The position numbers were made by a program, and so were the translations under genes. A stretch of 64,000 nt of DNA from an uncultured Muribaculaceae bacterium. Its GTDB lineage: Bacteria > Bacteroidota > Bacteroidia > Bacteroidales > Muribaculaceae. The notes under the pieces are model-generated. The model was given only the letters and a program-made list of their open reading frames with translations. It had not been told where the DNA came from and did not search any database. This document shows, one piece after another, positions 49,200 through 59,297 of the stretch (position 1 is its first letter; each line of letters opens with the position of its first letter). The stretch spans positions 62,001 through 126,000 of the forward strand of contig CAJUKD010000001.1 of the NCBI GenBank assembly GCA_910587235.1. The letters run 5' to 3'.

Positions 49200-52100
49200 A
49201 TGGAAAAAACGAAGACGCGACATATTTTTCTTCCCTTGATCAAGGCGCTGTCGATTTTATTCGCGGCGGCTCTCGTCGTGTCTGCGCCCGTGACCGCCCA
49301 GTATTTCAAGTCCGAACTGACACCTCCGCCTCCTGCCGCATACCCTCCTCCCCCTGCCAATCCGGCGGATTCCATCATGATGCCTTTCCCCGTGCAGCAG
49401 ACAGTGCCGCAGAGCTATGAAGATCTTATGTCCGACGAGCTTGCCTACGACCTTTCGGATCCGTCGAACATAACTACATCTGCAGAATATGATCCCGCTA
49501 CGGGGTGTTATGTGGTGCGCACTAAAATGGGCGATTACGATATTGCGACCCCGTTCATGCTCTCCAGGGAGCAGTACGACAACTGGCAGCTGCGACGTTC
49601 CATGCAGGAGTACTACCGCGAACGCAACTTGGCGCAGATCACCGAAAAGGAAAAGCAGCCCTTTAATATCTTTGATATGAACTTCGCTCTCGGTCCGTTG
49701 GAGAAAATTTTCGGGCCGGGCGGTGTGAGTCTGCGCACTCAGGGATCGGTACAGGTGCAGATGGGAATAAAGAGCAACAAGACCGACAACCCCTCGCTCT
49801 CGCTTTCGTCGCGCCGCAAGACCTATTTCGACTTCGATCAGAAAATCCAGGCTACGATAAACGCAGGTGTCGGCGACCGCATGAAGTTCAACATGACTTA
49901 CAACACCGACGCCACCTTCGACTTCGACTCCAAAAACCTTAAACTTGCCTATGAAGGCAAAGAGGACGATATAGTCAAGAATATTGAGGCCGGTAACGTG
50001 TCGATGACCACCGGTTCGTCGCTTATACGCGGATCAACAGCCCTTTTCGGTATAAAATCGAAACTGCAGTTCGGAAAACTTACAGCTACGGCTCTTGTGT
50101 CGCAGCAGAACTCGGAGTCGAAGACCGTGAATTCCAAAGGCGGTGCTCAGACAACCGATTTCACGATCAATGTCGACGAGTACGACCAGAACCGCCACTT
50201 CTTCCTCAGTCATTTCTTCCGCGACAACTACGATAGTTTCGCCTCTCGTCTGCCATACGTGTCGAGCGGTGTGAAAATCACCCGTATAGAAGTCTGGGTA
50301 ACCAACAAGAGCGGACGCTACGAACAGGCCCGAAACCTTGTGGCATTCGAAGACCTTGCCGAAAACCGCGTTCTCGCCAATAATTATTGGCAGCCCAACC
50401 CGTCGTTGCCGAATCCGGCCAATGCCTCGAACAACTTGCTGTCCGTCATCAAAAACGAATATCCCGGCGCACGTAATATCAACAATGTCACCCAGGCGCT
50501 CGAACCGCTGTCGGCCTACGGAATCGAAGGCGGACGAGACTACGAGAAAGTGGAAAGCGCGCGCCTGCTGTCGTCAAGCGAGTACTCTCTTAACTCGACT
50601 CTCGGCTATATCTCCGTTCGTAGTGCTCTTAACGCCGACGAGGTGCTGGCCGTAGCTTTCGAGTACACCTATGGCGGACAGGTATATCAGGTCGGTGAAT
50701 TTTCCGGCGACATAACTTCCACCGACCAGTCGCTCTATGTCAAGATGCTCAAAAGCACTACGGCATCGCCTAAGCAGCCGATGTGGAAGCTGATGATGAA
50801 AAACGTCTATAATCTCGGAGGCTACCAGATTCAGAAAAACAAGTTCAGGCTGAACATCAAATATCTTTCCGACACCACCGGAACACAGATCAACTATCTT
50901 CCCGTGCCGGGACTGAACAACCAGTCCCTGTTGCAGGTGATGAATCTCGACCGTATAGATTCCAACGAGGAAAGCAATCCCGACGGCTTTTTCGACTTTA
51001 TCGAGGGCTATACCATAATAGCGGCTACCGGTAAGGTGATATTCCCTGTTGTTGAACCTTTCGGCTCCCATCTTGCCGCAAAAATAGGAAATCCGGCAAT
51101 CGCCGAGCGTTATGTCTATCAGGAACTGTATGACTCCACGCTGGTGGTGGCGCGGCAGTATGCCGACAAGAATAAATTCATACTCTCGGGTGAATATCAG
51201 GCTTCCTCCGGATCACAAATACGACTCAATGCCATGAATGTGCCGCGAGGTTCGGTAGTAGTGACCGCGGGAGGTGTACAGCTTACAGAGAATTCCGACT
51301 ATACCGTGGACTATGCCATGGGTATAGTCACAATCACCAACCAGTCGATTATCGACTCCGGGCAGAATATCAGTGTAAGCCTCGAAAACCAGTCGATGTT
51401 CTCCACACAGCGTAAGACCCTTCTCGGCCTGGATTTGCAGTATCAGCTCAACAAAAACCTTAACATAGGCGGTACGTTGCTCCATTTTTCCGAAAAAGCG
51501 CTTATCGAGAAAGTCAATATAGGCGACGAGGTGGTCAACAACACCATGCTTGGCCTGAATCTGGCCTATAACGGAGAGTTCATGTGGCTGACAAACCTGC
51601 TCAATAAAATACCTACAGTCAATGCAACGCAGCCGTCGCGGCTCAATCTCGTTGCCGAATATGCGCGCCTGCTGCCCCATCAGCAGAAATCAGGCTCAAA
51701 CAAAGGCTCTTCCTATGTCGACGATTTCGAGTCGACACAGACCGGCATCGACCTTCGCTCGCCGTATTCGTGGTTCCTGGCCTCCACGCCCTACGATCCC
51801 TCGCCCAATGCCCTGTTCCCCGAAGCACAGCTCAGCAACAACGTGGACTATGGCAAGAACCGTGCCCTCCTGAACTGGTACTATATCGACCGCCTTTTCA
51901 CCCAGCGCAACAGTTCTCTGGCTCCCGGCTATATAAAAAGCGATCTCAAACAACTTTCGAACCCTTATGTGCGCGAGATATTCTCTTTCGAGATTTTTCC
52001 CGGCAGGGAACGTGGTTATGGTGAATCGAACACAATCCAGACTCTCAACCTGTCGTACTATCCCGACGAGCGCGGTCCATATAACCTCGACTACGCTGGA

Positions 52101-55100
52101 ATGGACGAAGAAGGTAAACTGTTGAATCCTGAAAAACGATGGGGCGGAATCATGCGAAAGATGGACAACACAAACTTCGAGCAGAGCAATATCGAGTATG
52201 TTCAGTTCTGGCTGATGAATCCTTTCCTCGATCCGGAAAATCCCAACTACGAAGGCGGTGACCTTTACATCAACTTCGGCGAGATGTCGGAAGACATTCT
52301 CAAGGACGGACTCAAAAGTTACGAGAACGGCATACCTGTCGACGGCGACGATCAGTATCTGACCGAAACCGTCTGGGGACGTGTGTCCAAACAGAATTCC
52401 CTGACTTATTCTTTTGACAATTCAAACGGTGCCCGACTGGCTCAGGACGTCGGACTCGACGGTCTGCCCAATGCCGACGAATTTCTTTTTCCGTCCTATC
52501 AGAATTATCTTGAAGAATTGCGCCGCCGTCTGCCTGCCGCCACAATCGAGCGTATGCAGGCCGACCGCTTCTCGCCGCTTAACGACCCTGCCGGCGACAA
52601 CTATCATTTCTATCGTGGATATGACTACGACGATCAGCGCCTCGGCGTGCTCGAACGCTATAAACGTTACAACGGAGTCGAAGGCAACTCGCTTTCTCCC
52701 GAGGATGCCGACGATCCGCTCTACCAGTCGTCGCGTGCCGTGCCCGACGTTGAGGACATAAACCAGGATAACACGCTCAACGAATATGAACGTTATTTTC
52801 AGTATCGTGTGTCGATCCGTCCCGAAGATCTTGTGGTTGGTAAGAACTATATAACGGATAAACAGGTCACTGTGGTTCCCACACGTGACGGATCCAATCC
52901 TGAAGTCGAATGGTACCAGTTCAAGATACCTTTGAAGGATTACGAAAAAATCGTAGGTTCGATAAGCGACTTCTCTACCATACGTTTCGCCCGCATGTTC
53001 CTTACAGGTTTCAAGAAAACCACCCATCTGCGCTTCGCCACTTTCGAGCTTGTGCGCGGAGAATGGCGAAGCTATGATTTCAACCTCAATTCGCGTGGCG
53101 ACGCTCCCGCCCAGGGACAGCTCGACCTTTCGGTTGTAAATATCGAGGAAAACGCCGGACGTGAACCGGTCAACTATGTACTGCCTCCGGGTGTGACCCG
53201 TATAAGCGACCCCGGACAGAGCCAGATAGTGCAGCTCAACGAGCAGTCTATGTCGATGAAAGTCCTTGACCTCAACGCCGGCGACGCCCGCGCCGTCTAC
53301 CGCAACACGCAGCTCGATTTGCGCAACTACAAACGGATGCAGATGTGGGTGCATGCAGAATCGCTTATCGACGACCATACAAATCTACGTTCCGGCGACC
53401 TTTCGGTGTTCATCCGACTCGGCACCGACGTTAAGAACAATTTCTACGAATACGAGATTCCTCTCGAATTGACGCCGCATGGAAAGTACAACCAGTATAG
53501 TTCCACCGACCGGGCAATAGTATGGCCGGAGAACAATTACTTCAATTTCAACTTGCAGAACCTTGTCGAGTTGAAGAAAGAGCGCAACCGTGCACGGCGT
53601 GCCGAGGAGAGCGGGGTGGGCTTCGGCACACTCTTTACCGGACGCGACCCTGATCGCGAGCGCAACCGCATGGCCGTGCTCGGCAACCCGTCGCTCAGCG
53701 ATGTGCGTGTGATCATGATAGGCATACGCAATAATTCGGCGACGACAAAGGACGGTATCGTGTGGGTGAATGAACTCAAGGTGACCGATTTCAACGAAGC
53801 CGGCGGATGGGCTGCCAAAGCCAATGCCACGCTGTCGGTATCGGATGTCGCGACGGTAAATCTCGGAGGACATATCGAAACTGCCGGATTCGGCGGTGTC
53901 GACCAATCGCTCAACGAACGTCGCCTCGATGATTACATGCAGTATAATGTCGCCGTTCAGGCCGATCTCGGCCGTTTTCTGCCGGAAAAGGCAAAACTGC
54001 GTGCTCCGATATATTACTCCATGACCAAGGAAAAGACTTCGCCGAAGTACAATCCTCTCGACCAGGATGTGCTTCTGAAGGATGCTCTCGACGACTGTAC
54101 CACCAAAGAAGAACGTGATTCGGTGAGCGCTTACGCCGTAGAGCGTTCGAGCGTGCAGAACTTCTCTATTTCCGGGCTGAAATTCGATGTGCAGAGCAAG
54201 ACTCCGATGCCTTGGGATCCTGCCAATTTCACACTGAATTTTTCTTTCAGCAAGCAGGCCAAGAATGATCCTACGACTGAATATGAAAATACAAATGACT
54301 ACCGCGGCTCATTGCAGTATTCATATTCGCCTTTCATAAAACCGTTCAAGCCCTTCAAAGGAATAAAGTCGAAGAGCAAGAACGCGAAATTCCTGAAAGA
54401 CTGGGAGCTGCAGTGGGTTCCGAACAATATCTCGTTCCAGACGAATATGTCGCGTTATTATTATGAGCAGCAGACCCGTTCTGAAACCGACGTCATGTTC
54501 CAGCTTCCCGTGTCGGTCAGCAAGAACTTCCTTTGGGATCGTCAGCTTGCACTGACATGGAATATCACCAAGACTCTATCGCTGACTTTCAACTCCAACA
54601 CCTCGGCGCGCATCGAGGAAACAGTAGGAGCCGTCAACCGCAGGCTGTTTCCGGACAAATACCGTGACTGGAAGGACACAGTCTGGCAGAGTATACGCTC
54701 TATGGGTACGCCCTGGGCATATAACCAGACTTTCACGGGACAGTACAAGGCACCGTTCTCGCGTATTCCGTTCCTCGATTTCCTTACCGGTTCAGTCAGT
54801 TACAATGCCACTTACCGTTGGGATCGTGGCGCTACGATCGACGGTGTACAGCTTGGAAATTCCATTGCCAACCAGGCCGTATGGAGTGCCGACGGACGCC
54901 TGAACTTTGAAAACATCTATAATAAGATTCCTATTTTCAAGGAAGTCACCAAGCGTTTTGCAAACAGCCGCCGTCCTTCGACTCCTAAAAAAGCAAAGAA
55001 GTTCGAGCGGACATATAAACTCAAGCCTGATACTACCTTGACTATCAAACATAATCTCCGTAATAAAAAAGTAAAAGTCACCGCAGTCCTTGCCGACGGG

Positions 55101-56657
55101 GGTACCACTCCATTCCCTGTTGAAACGCGCGTGACCGACCAGAATACTGTCGAGGTGCTTACGCGTGGCGACAAGAATGTCAAGTTCACTATTGTGGAGC
55201 AGCTTAAAGATGAAAAGAGCCTTGCCCGGAATATAGGCGAGTATGCTTTGCGCCTGTTGCTGTCGCCGCGAAATATTTCCGTGCGCTATCGCGACACCCG
55301 CACCATGCAGCTGCCGCTCTTCGGACCGAGTATAGGAAATGTGTTCGGGCAGAGCCTTTCCTATGGTCCTATGTCGCCGGGCCTTGACTTTGCATTCGGT
55401 TTCACCGACGAGCGCTTCATCGACCGTGCTCTCGAACGCGGATGGCTGATTACCGACGACGGTCAGACTTCGCCTGCCGTGTGGTCGCATGCCAATGAAT
55501 TTAATGTTGAAACGAATTTCGAGCTTTTCAAGGGATTCAAGGTACAGCTGACCTTCAACCGTACCGACAACCGCACGCAGCAGGTACAGTTCATGTACGC
55601 CGGCATGCCGACTTCCTACAACGGTTCGTATACCAAGACCCATTGCGCTATTTTGACGGCTTTACGTGCCTCAAGCGCTGATAATGGTTACTATTCGCCG
55701 GCATTCGACCGTTTCCTTTCCAATATTCCGGTAGTGCGCGAGCGTGTCGAGGCTCAGTATGCCGGAATGAATTATCCCGACGCCGGATTCATCGCCGGAA
55801 CTCCACATGCCGGACAGCCTTTCTCTCCCGAAGTAGGATCTGTAAGCGAAACATCGTCAGATGTTCTTATTCCCGCATTTGTGGCTGCTTATACAGGCAC
55901 CGACGTGCGCAAGGCTAATCTGAATCCGTTCCCCTCTTTGGCTGCGATGCTTCCCAACTGGCGCATAACCTACGACGGCTTCATAAACCTCGGGAATATG
56001 CGCAATATTTTCAAGACATTTACTCTCACTCATGCCTATCAGTGCACATATTCTGTAGGTTCTTTCTCCTCCTATCTGAACTGGGTCGGCACCGGAAATG
56101 GTGATCTTGGCTTTGCGCTCGATGAAATATCTGGGCAGCCAATTCCTTCGTCGCCGTTCAATATATCTTCGGTAGCCATCACCGAGCGTTTCGCACCGCT
56201 TATCGGAGTGAATGTGACTCTAAAGAACGAGTTGCAGATCAATGCCGAATATCGCGACCAACGTACTCTTACGCTCAATTCTTCTGCCGGTCAGGTGGTC
56301 GAGGCTTCCTCGCGCGGGCTGACCATTGGCGCAGGCTACAAGATTGTTGGTTTCAATACTGTTCTGAAGATGAAAGGATCGCAGCAGGGCATAAGCAACG
56401 ACCTTACACTGAACGCCGACTTTTCGTTCCAGAACAATCAGGCGCTTATCAGGCGCATGGAAAGCAATTACACGCAACCGACGAGCGGGACGAATACGCT
56501 TGGCATCAATTTCACTGCATCCTACATCCTGAGCAAGCGTGTGACTGTCGCCGCCTATTTCGACCATCAGGTCAACTCGCCCATCGTCACCACAAGTTCT
56601 TATCCCACATCAAATTCATCCTACGGTATTTCCGTAAATCTATCTCTCTCCAGATAA
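49200..56657 (+). CDS. sprA: T9SS outer-membrane translocon SprA (Sov)
   Basis: The giant 36-strand beta barrel through which type IX secretion substrates cross the outer membrane. It has 2485 residues, as expected (about 2300-2500). The N-terminus has a signal peptide ending near VTAQ and a proline-rich stretch PPPPAAYPPPP at about 42-52. The body alternates barrel strands and long periplasmic or external loops with many aromatic and acidic residues; the last residues end in a hydrophobic strand (GISVNLSLSR), typical for Bam-inserted barrels. No frameshift or internal stop is present. Its presence implies a functional T9SS in this organism. Confidence 0.96.
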   Translation: MEKTKTRHIFLPLIKALSILFAAALVVSAPVTAQYFKSELTPPPPAAYPPPPANPADSIMMPFPVQQTVPQSYEDLMSDELAYDLSDPSNITTSAEYDPATGCYVVRTKMGDYDIATPFMLSREQYDNWQLRRSMQEYYRERNLAQITEKEKQPFNIFDMNFALGPLEKIFGPGGVSLRTQGSVQVQMGIKSNKTDNPSLSLSSRRKTYFDFDQKIQATINAGVGDRMKFNMTYNTDATFDFDSKNLKLAYEGKEDDIVKNIEAGNVSMTTGSSLIRGSTALFGIKSKLQFGKLTATALVSQQNSESKTVNSKGGAQTTDFTINVDEYDQNRHFFLSHFFRDNYDSFASRLPYVSSGVKITRIEVWVTNKSGRYEQARNLVAFEDLAENRVLANNYWQPNPSLPNPANASNNLLSVIKNEYPGARNINNVTQALEPLSAYGIEGGRDYEKVESARLLSSSEYSLNSTLGYISVRSALNADEVLAVAFEYTYGGQVYQVGEFSGDITSTDQSLYVKMLKSTTASPKQPMWKLMMKNVYNLGGYQIQKNKFRLNIKYLSDTTGTQINYLPVPGLNNQSLLQVMNLDRIDSNEESNPDGFFDFIEGYTIIAATGKVIFPVVEPFGSHLAAKIGNPAIAERYVYQELYDSTLVVARQYADKNKFILSGEYQASSGSQIRLNAMNVPRGSVVVTAGGVQLTENSDYTVDYAMGIVTITNQSIIDSGQNISVSLENQSMFSTQRKTLLGLDLQYQLNKNLNIGGTLLHFSEKALIEKVNIGDEVVNNTMLGLNLAYNGEFMWLTNLLNKIPTVNATQPSRLNLVAEYARLLPHQQKSGSNKGSSYVDDFESTQTGIDLRSPYSWFLASTPYDPSPNALFPEAQLSNNVDYGKNRALLNWYYIDRLFTQRNSSLAPGYIKSDLKQLSNPYVREIFSFEIFPGRERGYGESNTIQTLNLSYYPDERGPYNLDYAGMDEEGKLLNPEKRWGGIMRKMDNTNFEQSNIEYVQFWLMNPFLDPENPNYEGGDLYINFGEMSEDILKDGLKSYENGIPVDGDDQYLTETVWGRVSKQNSLTYSFDNSNGARLAQDVGLDGLPNADEFLFPSYQNYLEELRRRLPAATIERMQADRFSPLNDPAGDNYHFYRGYDYDDQRLGVLERYKRYNGVEGNSLSPEDADDPLYQSSRAVPDVEDINQDNTLNEYERYFQYRVSIRPEDLVVGKNYITDKQVTVVPTRDGSNPEVEWYQFKIPLKDYEKIVGSISDFSTIRFARMFLTGFKKTTHLRFATFELVRGEWRSYDFNLNSRGDAPAQGQLDLSVVNIEENAGREPVNYVLPPGVTRISDPGQSQIVQLNEQSMSMKVLDLNAGDARAVYRNTQLDLRNYKRMQMWVHAESLIDDHTNLRSGDLSVFIRLGTDVKNNFYEYEIPLELTPHGKYNQYSSTDRAIVWPENNYFNFNLQNLVELKKERNRARRAEESGVGFGTLFTGRDPDRERNRMAVLGNPSLSDVRVIMIGIRNNSATTKDGIVWVNELKVTDFNEAGGWAAKANATLSVSDVATVNLGGHIETAGFGGVDQSLNERRLDDYMQYNVAVQADLGRFLPEKAKLRAPIYYSMTKEKTSPKYNPLDQDVLLKDALDDCTTKEERDSVSAYAVERSSVQNFSISGLKFDVQSKTPMPWDPANFTLNFSFSKQAKNDPTTEYENTNDYRGSLQYSYSPFIKPFKPFKGIKSKSKNAKFLKDWELQWVPNNISFQTNMSRYYYEQQTRSETDVMFQLPVSVSKNFLWDRQLALTWNITKTLSLTFNSNTSARIEETVGAVNRRLFPDKYRDWKDTVWQSIRSMGTPWAYNQTFTGQYKAPFSRIPFLDFLTGSVSYNATYRWDRGATIDGVQLGNSIANQAVWSADGRLNFENIYNKIPIFKEVTKRFANSRRPSTPKKAKKFERTYKLKPDTTLTIKHNLRNKKVKVTAVLADGGTTPFPVETRVTDQNTVEVLTRGDKNVKFTIVEQLKDEKSLARNIGEYALRLLLSPRNISVRYRDTRTMQLPLFGPSIGNVFGQSLSYGPMSPGLDFAFGFTDERFIDRALERGWLITDDGQTSPAVWSHANEFNVETNFELFKGFKVQLTFNRTDNRTQQVQFMYAGMPTSYNGSYTKTHCAILTALRASSADNGYYSPAFDRFLSNIPVVRERVEAQYAGMNYPDAGFIAGTPHAGQPFSPEVGSVSETSSDVLIPAFVAAYTGTDVRKANLNPFPSLAAMLPNWRITYDGFINLGNMRNIFKTFTLTHAYQCTYSVGSFSSYLNWVGTGNGDLGFALDEISGQPIPSSPFNISSVAITERFAPLIGVNVTLKNELQINAEYRDQRTLTLNSSAGQVVEASSRGLTIGAGYKIVGFNTVLKMKGSQQGISNDLTLNADFSFQNNQALIRRMESNYTQPTSGTNTLGINFTASYILSKRVTVAAYFDHQVNSPIVTTSSYPTSNSSYGISVNLSLSR

Positions 56658-56701
56658 TCCGGAACATATCTGAACAACACCTTTTGCCTACCAAGCGGAT
56701 A

Positions 56702-56727
56702 GGCGTGCGGTGGCATGTCCTTACATG
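56702..56727. repeat. Possible degenerate copy of the dispersed repeat
   Basis: GGCGTGCGGTGGCATGTCCT with TACATG after it matches the core GACGTGCCGCGGCACGTCCC with TACGTG at about 20 of 26 positions. Confidence 0.3.
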
Positions 56728-56731
56728 AAAT

Positions 56732-56783
56732 AAACAAACCGGGCTGCGCCGTAAACGGAATTACGACACAGCCCGGTTTGTTT
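56732..56783. terminator. Bidirectional terminator between sprA and gpmI
   Basis: AAACAAACCGGGCTG (56732-56746) pairs perfectly with CAGCCCGGTTTGTTT (56769-56783) around a 22-base loop. Confidence 0.8.
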
Positions 56784-56834
56784 GAATTTTTATTTTTTTT
56801 GTTTGCTACGCCTATTCGGGACGATTCATAATTT

Positions 56835-58352
56835 TCAGTCGGTGATCAGGTCGTGGCCTGTCATTTCGGCGGGTTGCGGAAGCCCCATGATGTGGAGGAT
56901 GGATGGAGCCACATCGGCGAGTTTGCCGTTTTCGACTTTTGCCTTGGCATCGTCGCTGATGTAGACGAAAGGCACCGGGTTGAGCGAGTGTGCGGTGTTT
57001 GGAGTGCCGTCGGGGTTGACAGCATTGTCGGCATTGCCGTGGTCGGCGATGATGATGACGTCATAGCCTGCTGCTTTGGCGGCTTCAACGGTGTCGTGTA
57101 CGCAGCTGTCGAGCGTTTCGACCGCTTTCTGGATGGCGGGATAGATGCCTGTGTGGCCTACCATGTCGCCATTGGCGTAGTTGACGACGATAAAGCTGTA
57201 TTTCTCCGATTTGATGGCTTCCACAAGTTTGTCCTTTACTTCGTAGGCGCTCATCTCGGGTTTGAGGTCGTAGGTAGCCACTTTTGGAGAAGGAACAAGA
57301 ATGCGGTCCTCGCCGTTGAAAGGAGCCTCGCGGCCGCCGTTGAAGAAGAATGTCACATGCGCATATTTTTCTGTTTCGGCGATATGAAGCTGCTCAAGAC
57401 CTTGTGCGGAGATGTATTCAGAGAGGGTGTTGCTTACATCTTCCTTGTCGAAAAGGATATGCACGTCTTTGAACGACGAGTCGTAGGGAGTCATGCAGTA
57501 GTACTGCAGGCCGGACACGGTGTGCATGCCTTGTTCGGGCATGTCTTTCTGAGTGAGTACCTCTGTGATTTCCTTTGCGCGGTCGTTGCGGTAGTTGAAG
57601 AATATGACGCAGTCGTCGGCTTTGATGGTTCCGTCGACAGTGGCATTGTTGATCGGCTTTATGAATTCGTCGGTCACGTCGTTGTTGTAGCTTTCCTGCA
57701 TGGCGGCCACCATGTCGGTAGCCTGTTCTCCCTTGCCGTCTACTAAAAGATCGTAAGCCACCTTGACGCGCTCCCAGCGACGGTCGCGGTCCATGGCGTA
57801 GAAGCGGCCGATGATGGATGCTATAGTGCCGGCTGATTTTGCGCAGTGTTCCTGTACCTGACGGATGAAGCCTATGCCGCTGCGGGGGTCGGTGTCGCGG
57901 CCGTCCATGAAGCAGTGGATGTAGACTTTTTCAAGACCGTAGTGTTTGGCGATGTCACAAAGAGCGAAGAGGTGTTCGAGCGACGAGTGTACGCCACCGT
58001 TTGATGTAAGCCCCATGAAATGTATGGCCTTACCGCTTTTCTTCGCATATTCGAAGGCGCTGATGATTTCTGGATTGTTCAGTACGGAGCCGTCTTTGAT
58101 AGCCTTGTTGATTTTTACAAGATCCTGATAGACCACGCGGCCGGCGCCGATGTTGAGGTGGCCGACTTCGGAGTTGCCCATCTGTCCGTCGGGAAGACCT
58201 ACGTGTTCACCGCTGGCCTGCAGCTCGGAATGCGGGTAGTTTTCAAGAAGATAGTTCCAATAGGGAGTTGGGGTGGAGTAGATGGCGTTGGCTGTGCTGT
58301 GTGCGCCTATGCCCCATCCGTCGAGAATGATCAGAAGTGCTTTTTTAGCCAT
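56835..58352 (-). CDS. gpmI: 2,3-bisphosphoglycerate-independent phosphoglycerate mutase
   Basis: Interconverts 3- and 2-phosphoglycerate using two manganese ions and a phosphoserine. The ATG at 58352 gives 505 residues, beginning MAKKALLIILDGWGIG. The catalytic Ser is in MGNSEVGHLNIGAG near 60. Later metal residues sit in IIADHGNADN and the DGRD segment (CFMDGRDTDP). An upstream open frame adds 23 residues of non-family sequence. It follows the small membrane protein gene by 1 base. Confidence 0.97.
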   Translation of the reverse strand: MAKKALLIILDGWGIGAHSTANAIYSTPTPYWNYLLENYPHSELQASGEHVGLPDGQMGNSEVGHLNIGAGRVVYQDLVKINKAIKDGSVLNNPEIISAFEYAKKSGKAIHFMGLTSNGGVHSSLEHLFALCDIAKHYGLEKVYIHCFMDGRDTDPRSGIGFIRQVQEHCAKSAGTIASIIGRFYAMDRDRRWERVKVAYDLLVDGKGEQATDMVAAMQESYNNDVTDEFIKPINNATVDGTIKADDCVIFFNYRNDRAKEITEVLTQKDMPEQGMHTVSGLQYYCMTPYDSSFKDVHILFDKEDVSNTLSEYISAQGLEQLHIAETEKYAHVTFFFNGGREAPFNGEDRILVPSPKVATYDLKPEMSAYEVKDKLVEAIKSEKYSFIVVNYANGDMVGHTGIYPAIQKAVETLDSCVHDTVEAAKAAGYDVIIIADHGNADNAVNPDGTPNTAHSLNPVPFVYISDDAKAKVENGKLADVAPSILHIMGLPQPAEMTGHDLITD

Positions 58353-58353
58353 A

Positions 58354-58596
58354 TTAAGGGTTATTTTGTTGGTTGTTGTTGTTTGCAATATCGTCAAGGC
58401 GCTCGCGGCGAAGCCGTTCACGGCGCTTGAGGTTGAAGTGGAGAAGAACTATCACCGCGAGGGTGACGCCTATGACTCCGAAATAATAAAGTGCGGAGCT
58501 GCGCCCCGCGGCATATTCGTCCCAGCCTATGGTGGCCATGACGGCCAGATAGACCAGCAGAATCAGAGGTATGACAGTAGAACGCCTGGCTTTCAT
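58354..58596 (-). CDS. Small conserved two-helix membrane protein
   Basis: An 80-residue protein starting at ATG 58596, which overlaps the stop of the exonuclease gene as TGATG. It has two hydrophobic helices at about 8-24 and 37-55, then a basic and asparagine-rich tail (KRRERLRRER, then a run of N and Q). Such small membrane proteins next to gpmI are frequent in Bacteroidetes, but I do not know its role. Translational coupling to its neighbours supports it being real. Confidence 0.6.
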   Translation of the reverse strand: MKARRSTVIPLILLVYLAVMATIGWDEYAAGRSSALYYFGVIGVTLAVIVLLHFNLKRRERLRRERLDDIANNNNQQNNP

Positions 58597-59243
58597 CACT
58601 TGTTTTCGGTATTTTCTGTTTCTATAGGGTGGAGATAGGGCGATTCCATGGGTTTGAACCGTCCGGAGCGGAGGTGGTCGTAGAGGCGCAGACAGGCCCA
58701 GGCGTCGAGAGCGGCATAACCCTGCTGAGCTTCGCTGAGGGTGTCGGCTTCCCAATTGGTCAGGCGCTGGCCCTTTGATATTCGTTCGCCGAATACTATA
58801 CCGTAGATTTTCTGAAGGGATATATCCTTTATCCTGAATGCTCTGACTTCGCTTTGCAGGTCGATAAAACCGGCCGGTTCAAATTCTTCGCTTCGCCGGA
58901 TGGCATTGAAATCATCGTGAACCGATAAACCGATTTTGAGTATGTCGGGATTTTCGAGGAAGCGTTTCAGTTCAGCGCAGATACCGATTTTGTTCAGGCG
59001 GAAAAGAAAACAGCGTTCTTGAGTCGACAGTTGCATAAGAGCCACCTTGTGTCGGCTACCCTTGCGGAACGAGGGTCGCGTTTCGGTATCGAAGCCCACG
59101 GCTTTTTCTGATGACAGTGCGCGCAGAGCTGAATGGGCTACGGCGGCAGAGTCGACGAGCACTATCTGCCCGGGAAATGAAACCACGGGCATTTCCGCCA
59201 GTTCTTCCTTGCTTATGTGTATCGAAAAATCGTTTTCGTCCAT
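58596..59243 (-). CDS. RNase D-like 3'-5' exonuclease domain protein
   Basis: A single DEDDy exonuclease domain of 215 residues, without the HRDC domain of RNase D. The four acidic residues and Tyr are placed: D52 and E54 in GFDTETRPSF, D110/D111 in SVHDDFNA, and Y176 and D180 in QGYAALDAW. It should remove 3' nucleotides from RNA or DNA. Bacteroidetes often carry this short form. Its promoter box ends just 7 bases before the ATG, so the mRNA may be leaderless. Confidence 0.9.
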   Translation of the reverse strand: MDENDFSIHISKEELAEMPVVSFPGQIVLVDSAAVAHSALRALSSEKAVGFDTETRPSFRKGSRHKVALMQLSTQERCFLFRLNKIGICAELKRFLENPDILKIGLSVHDDFNAIRRSEEFEPAGFIDLQSEVRAFRIKDISLQKIYGIVFGERISKGQRLTNWEADTLSEAQQGYAALDAWACLRLYDHLRSGRFKPMESPYLHPIETENTENK

Positions 59244-59249
59244 AACGTT

Positions 59250-59258
59250 ACAAAGTTA
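59250..59258 (-). promoter_or_regulatory. -7 promoter box right before the exonuclease ATG
   Basis: Minus strand reads TAACTTTGT, an exact fit. The predicted start site is about 59246-59247, 3-4 bases before the ATG at 59243. Confidence 0.55.
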
Positions 59259-59297
59259 TGAATTTCGTATCGGAGCGTAGTTTGTGTTTAACTTTTT

